34,263 nt of DNA from NCBI GenBank assembly GCA_026390935.1, contig JAPLEZ010000065.1, positions 1 to 34,263 on the forward strand. Reading direction: 5' to 3'. A program made the position numbers and the translations under genes. The notes beneath the pieces were generated by a model, which saw only the letters and a list, made by a program, of their open reading frames with translations, had not been told where the DNA came from and ran no database searches. The DNA comes from Bacteroidota bacterium (lineage in GTDB: Bacteria; Bacteroidota; Bacteroidia; Flavobacteriales_C; GCA-002722245). Below are positions 33,883 through 34,263 of the stretch, piece after piece (the stretch's first letter is position 1; each line of letters opens with the position of its first letter).

Positions 33883-34263
33883 ATGAAAATTCTTTTTAGC
33901 ATGCTTATCTTTCTAATCACAGTAGAAGGATTTAGTCAAATTTGTCCCCCAAATCCAAGCAATGAGTTAGTTATAAACGGCGGTTTTGAAAAAGGAGGCA
34001 GTGGTGCAACAACGGGGCAGGATGGATCATACTCAAGTACGCTTGCCAACAGTGGAAACTACAATGGAGCAGTAGCAGTAAATCAATGGGGTATTGTTAA
34101 AAATGCGAACAATGCAAATGTTACATACATGACTAACACCTTAGCGCACAGCGGCGATAACTTCATGCTGATTGATGTTGGAAATTCAAACAACACCAAT
34201 CTTTGGCAACAAACGATTTTAGCGGCTGATCTCACACCTAGTACCACCTATTTCTTTTCTTGC
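33883..34263 (+). CDS. Secreted surface protein, 3'-truncated by window edge
   Basis: ATG at 33883, open to the end of the window (127 codons). The N-terminus MKILFSMLIFLITVEGFSQ is a signal peptide. The mature start ICPPNPSNELVINGGFEKGG resembles the first strand of carbohydrate-binding/DUF642-like jelly rolls (VxNGxFE). Later phrases such as LAHSGDNFMLIDVG and NLWQQTILAADLTPSTTYFF fit the same beta-sandwich type, where NxxFE and LxPxTxYxFS alternate. In T9SS organisms such proteins are often large cargo with a C-terminal sorting domain; that end is not visible here. It is 139 bases after the small lipoprotein gene. Confidence 0.75.
   Translation, partial: MKILFSMLIFLITVEGFSQICPPNPSNELVINGGFEKGGSGATTGQDGSYSSTLANSGNYNGAVAVNQWGIVKNANNANVTYMTNTLAHSGDNFMLIDVGNSNNTNLWQQTILAADLTPSTTYFFSC

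Overview
The window is a gene-dense, AT-rich chromosomal segment of a bacterium of the phylum Bacteroidota. The support is internal: type IX secretion system (T9SS) genes (two porU, porV, gldJ, a porP/sprF homologue), a T9SS C-terminal sorting domain on a secreted protein, signal peptides that mostly end in A-Q, few Shine-Dalgarno sequences, and some TAnnTTTG promoter -7 elements. Genus and order cannot be fixed from the sequence; a gliding or T9SS-positive lineage is likely.

Layout. 1-2485: 3' part of gcvP (glycine cleavage P protein). 2547-3818: secreted T9SS cargo. 3936-8954: a tight plus-strand cluster of four exported proteins: a trypsin-like protease with extra N-terminal domains, two related outer-membrane barrel-like proteins, and a large unknown protein between them. 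12481-8959 (minus): a five-gene run with touching or overlapping ends: mlaE, mlaF, an exported YidD-family protein and two unknown membrane proteins with PGxG helices. 12531-14473: a tiny lipoprotein, a SprT-like zinc metalloprotein and a BamA/TamA-like barrel. 14546-17526: manC (GDP-mannose synthesis), fumC (TCA cycle) and a small barrel-like exported protein, closed by a bidirectional terminator. 18853-17576 (minus): murF. 21483-18929 (minus): porP/sprF-like gene plus gldJ, ending in a terminator that abuts murF.

21634-31105 (plus, divergent from porP/gldJ): porU1, porU2, porV, ispF. PorU is the T9SS sortase-like cysteine peptidase, PorV its outer-membrane partner that shuttles cargo, GldJ a lipoprotein of the T9SS/gliding apparatus, and PorP/SprF proteins help attach or export particular substrates. 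The cluster is thus a T9SS outer-membrane module, unusual in carrying two full-length tandem porU genes with catalytic His and Cys in both.

31169-33424: pdhA and pdhC (pyruvate dehydrogenase E1-alpha and E2). Both are interrupted as sequenced: an in-frame TAA at codon 30 of pdhA and a -1 frameshift after the lipoyl domain of pdhC. Either this locus is decaying or the assembly has errors here. A small lipoprotein gene follows, with a strong terminator-like hairpin inside its first codons, and the window ends inside a secreted surface protein.

There is no tRNA, rRNA, CRISPR array, insertion sequence or phage signature, and no gene-free stretch above 300 bases; the longest (33744-33882) is about 140 bases. 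The most interesting items are the tandem PorU pair, the MlaEF/YidD-like/PGxG operon, and the double lesion in the pdh genes.
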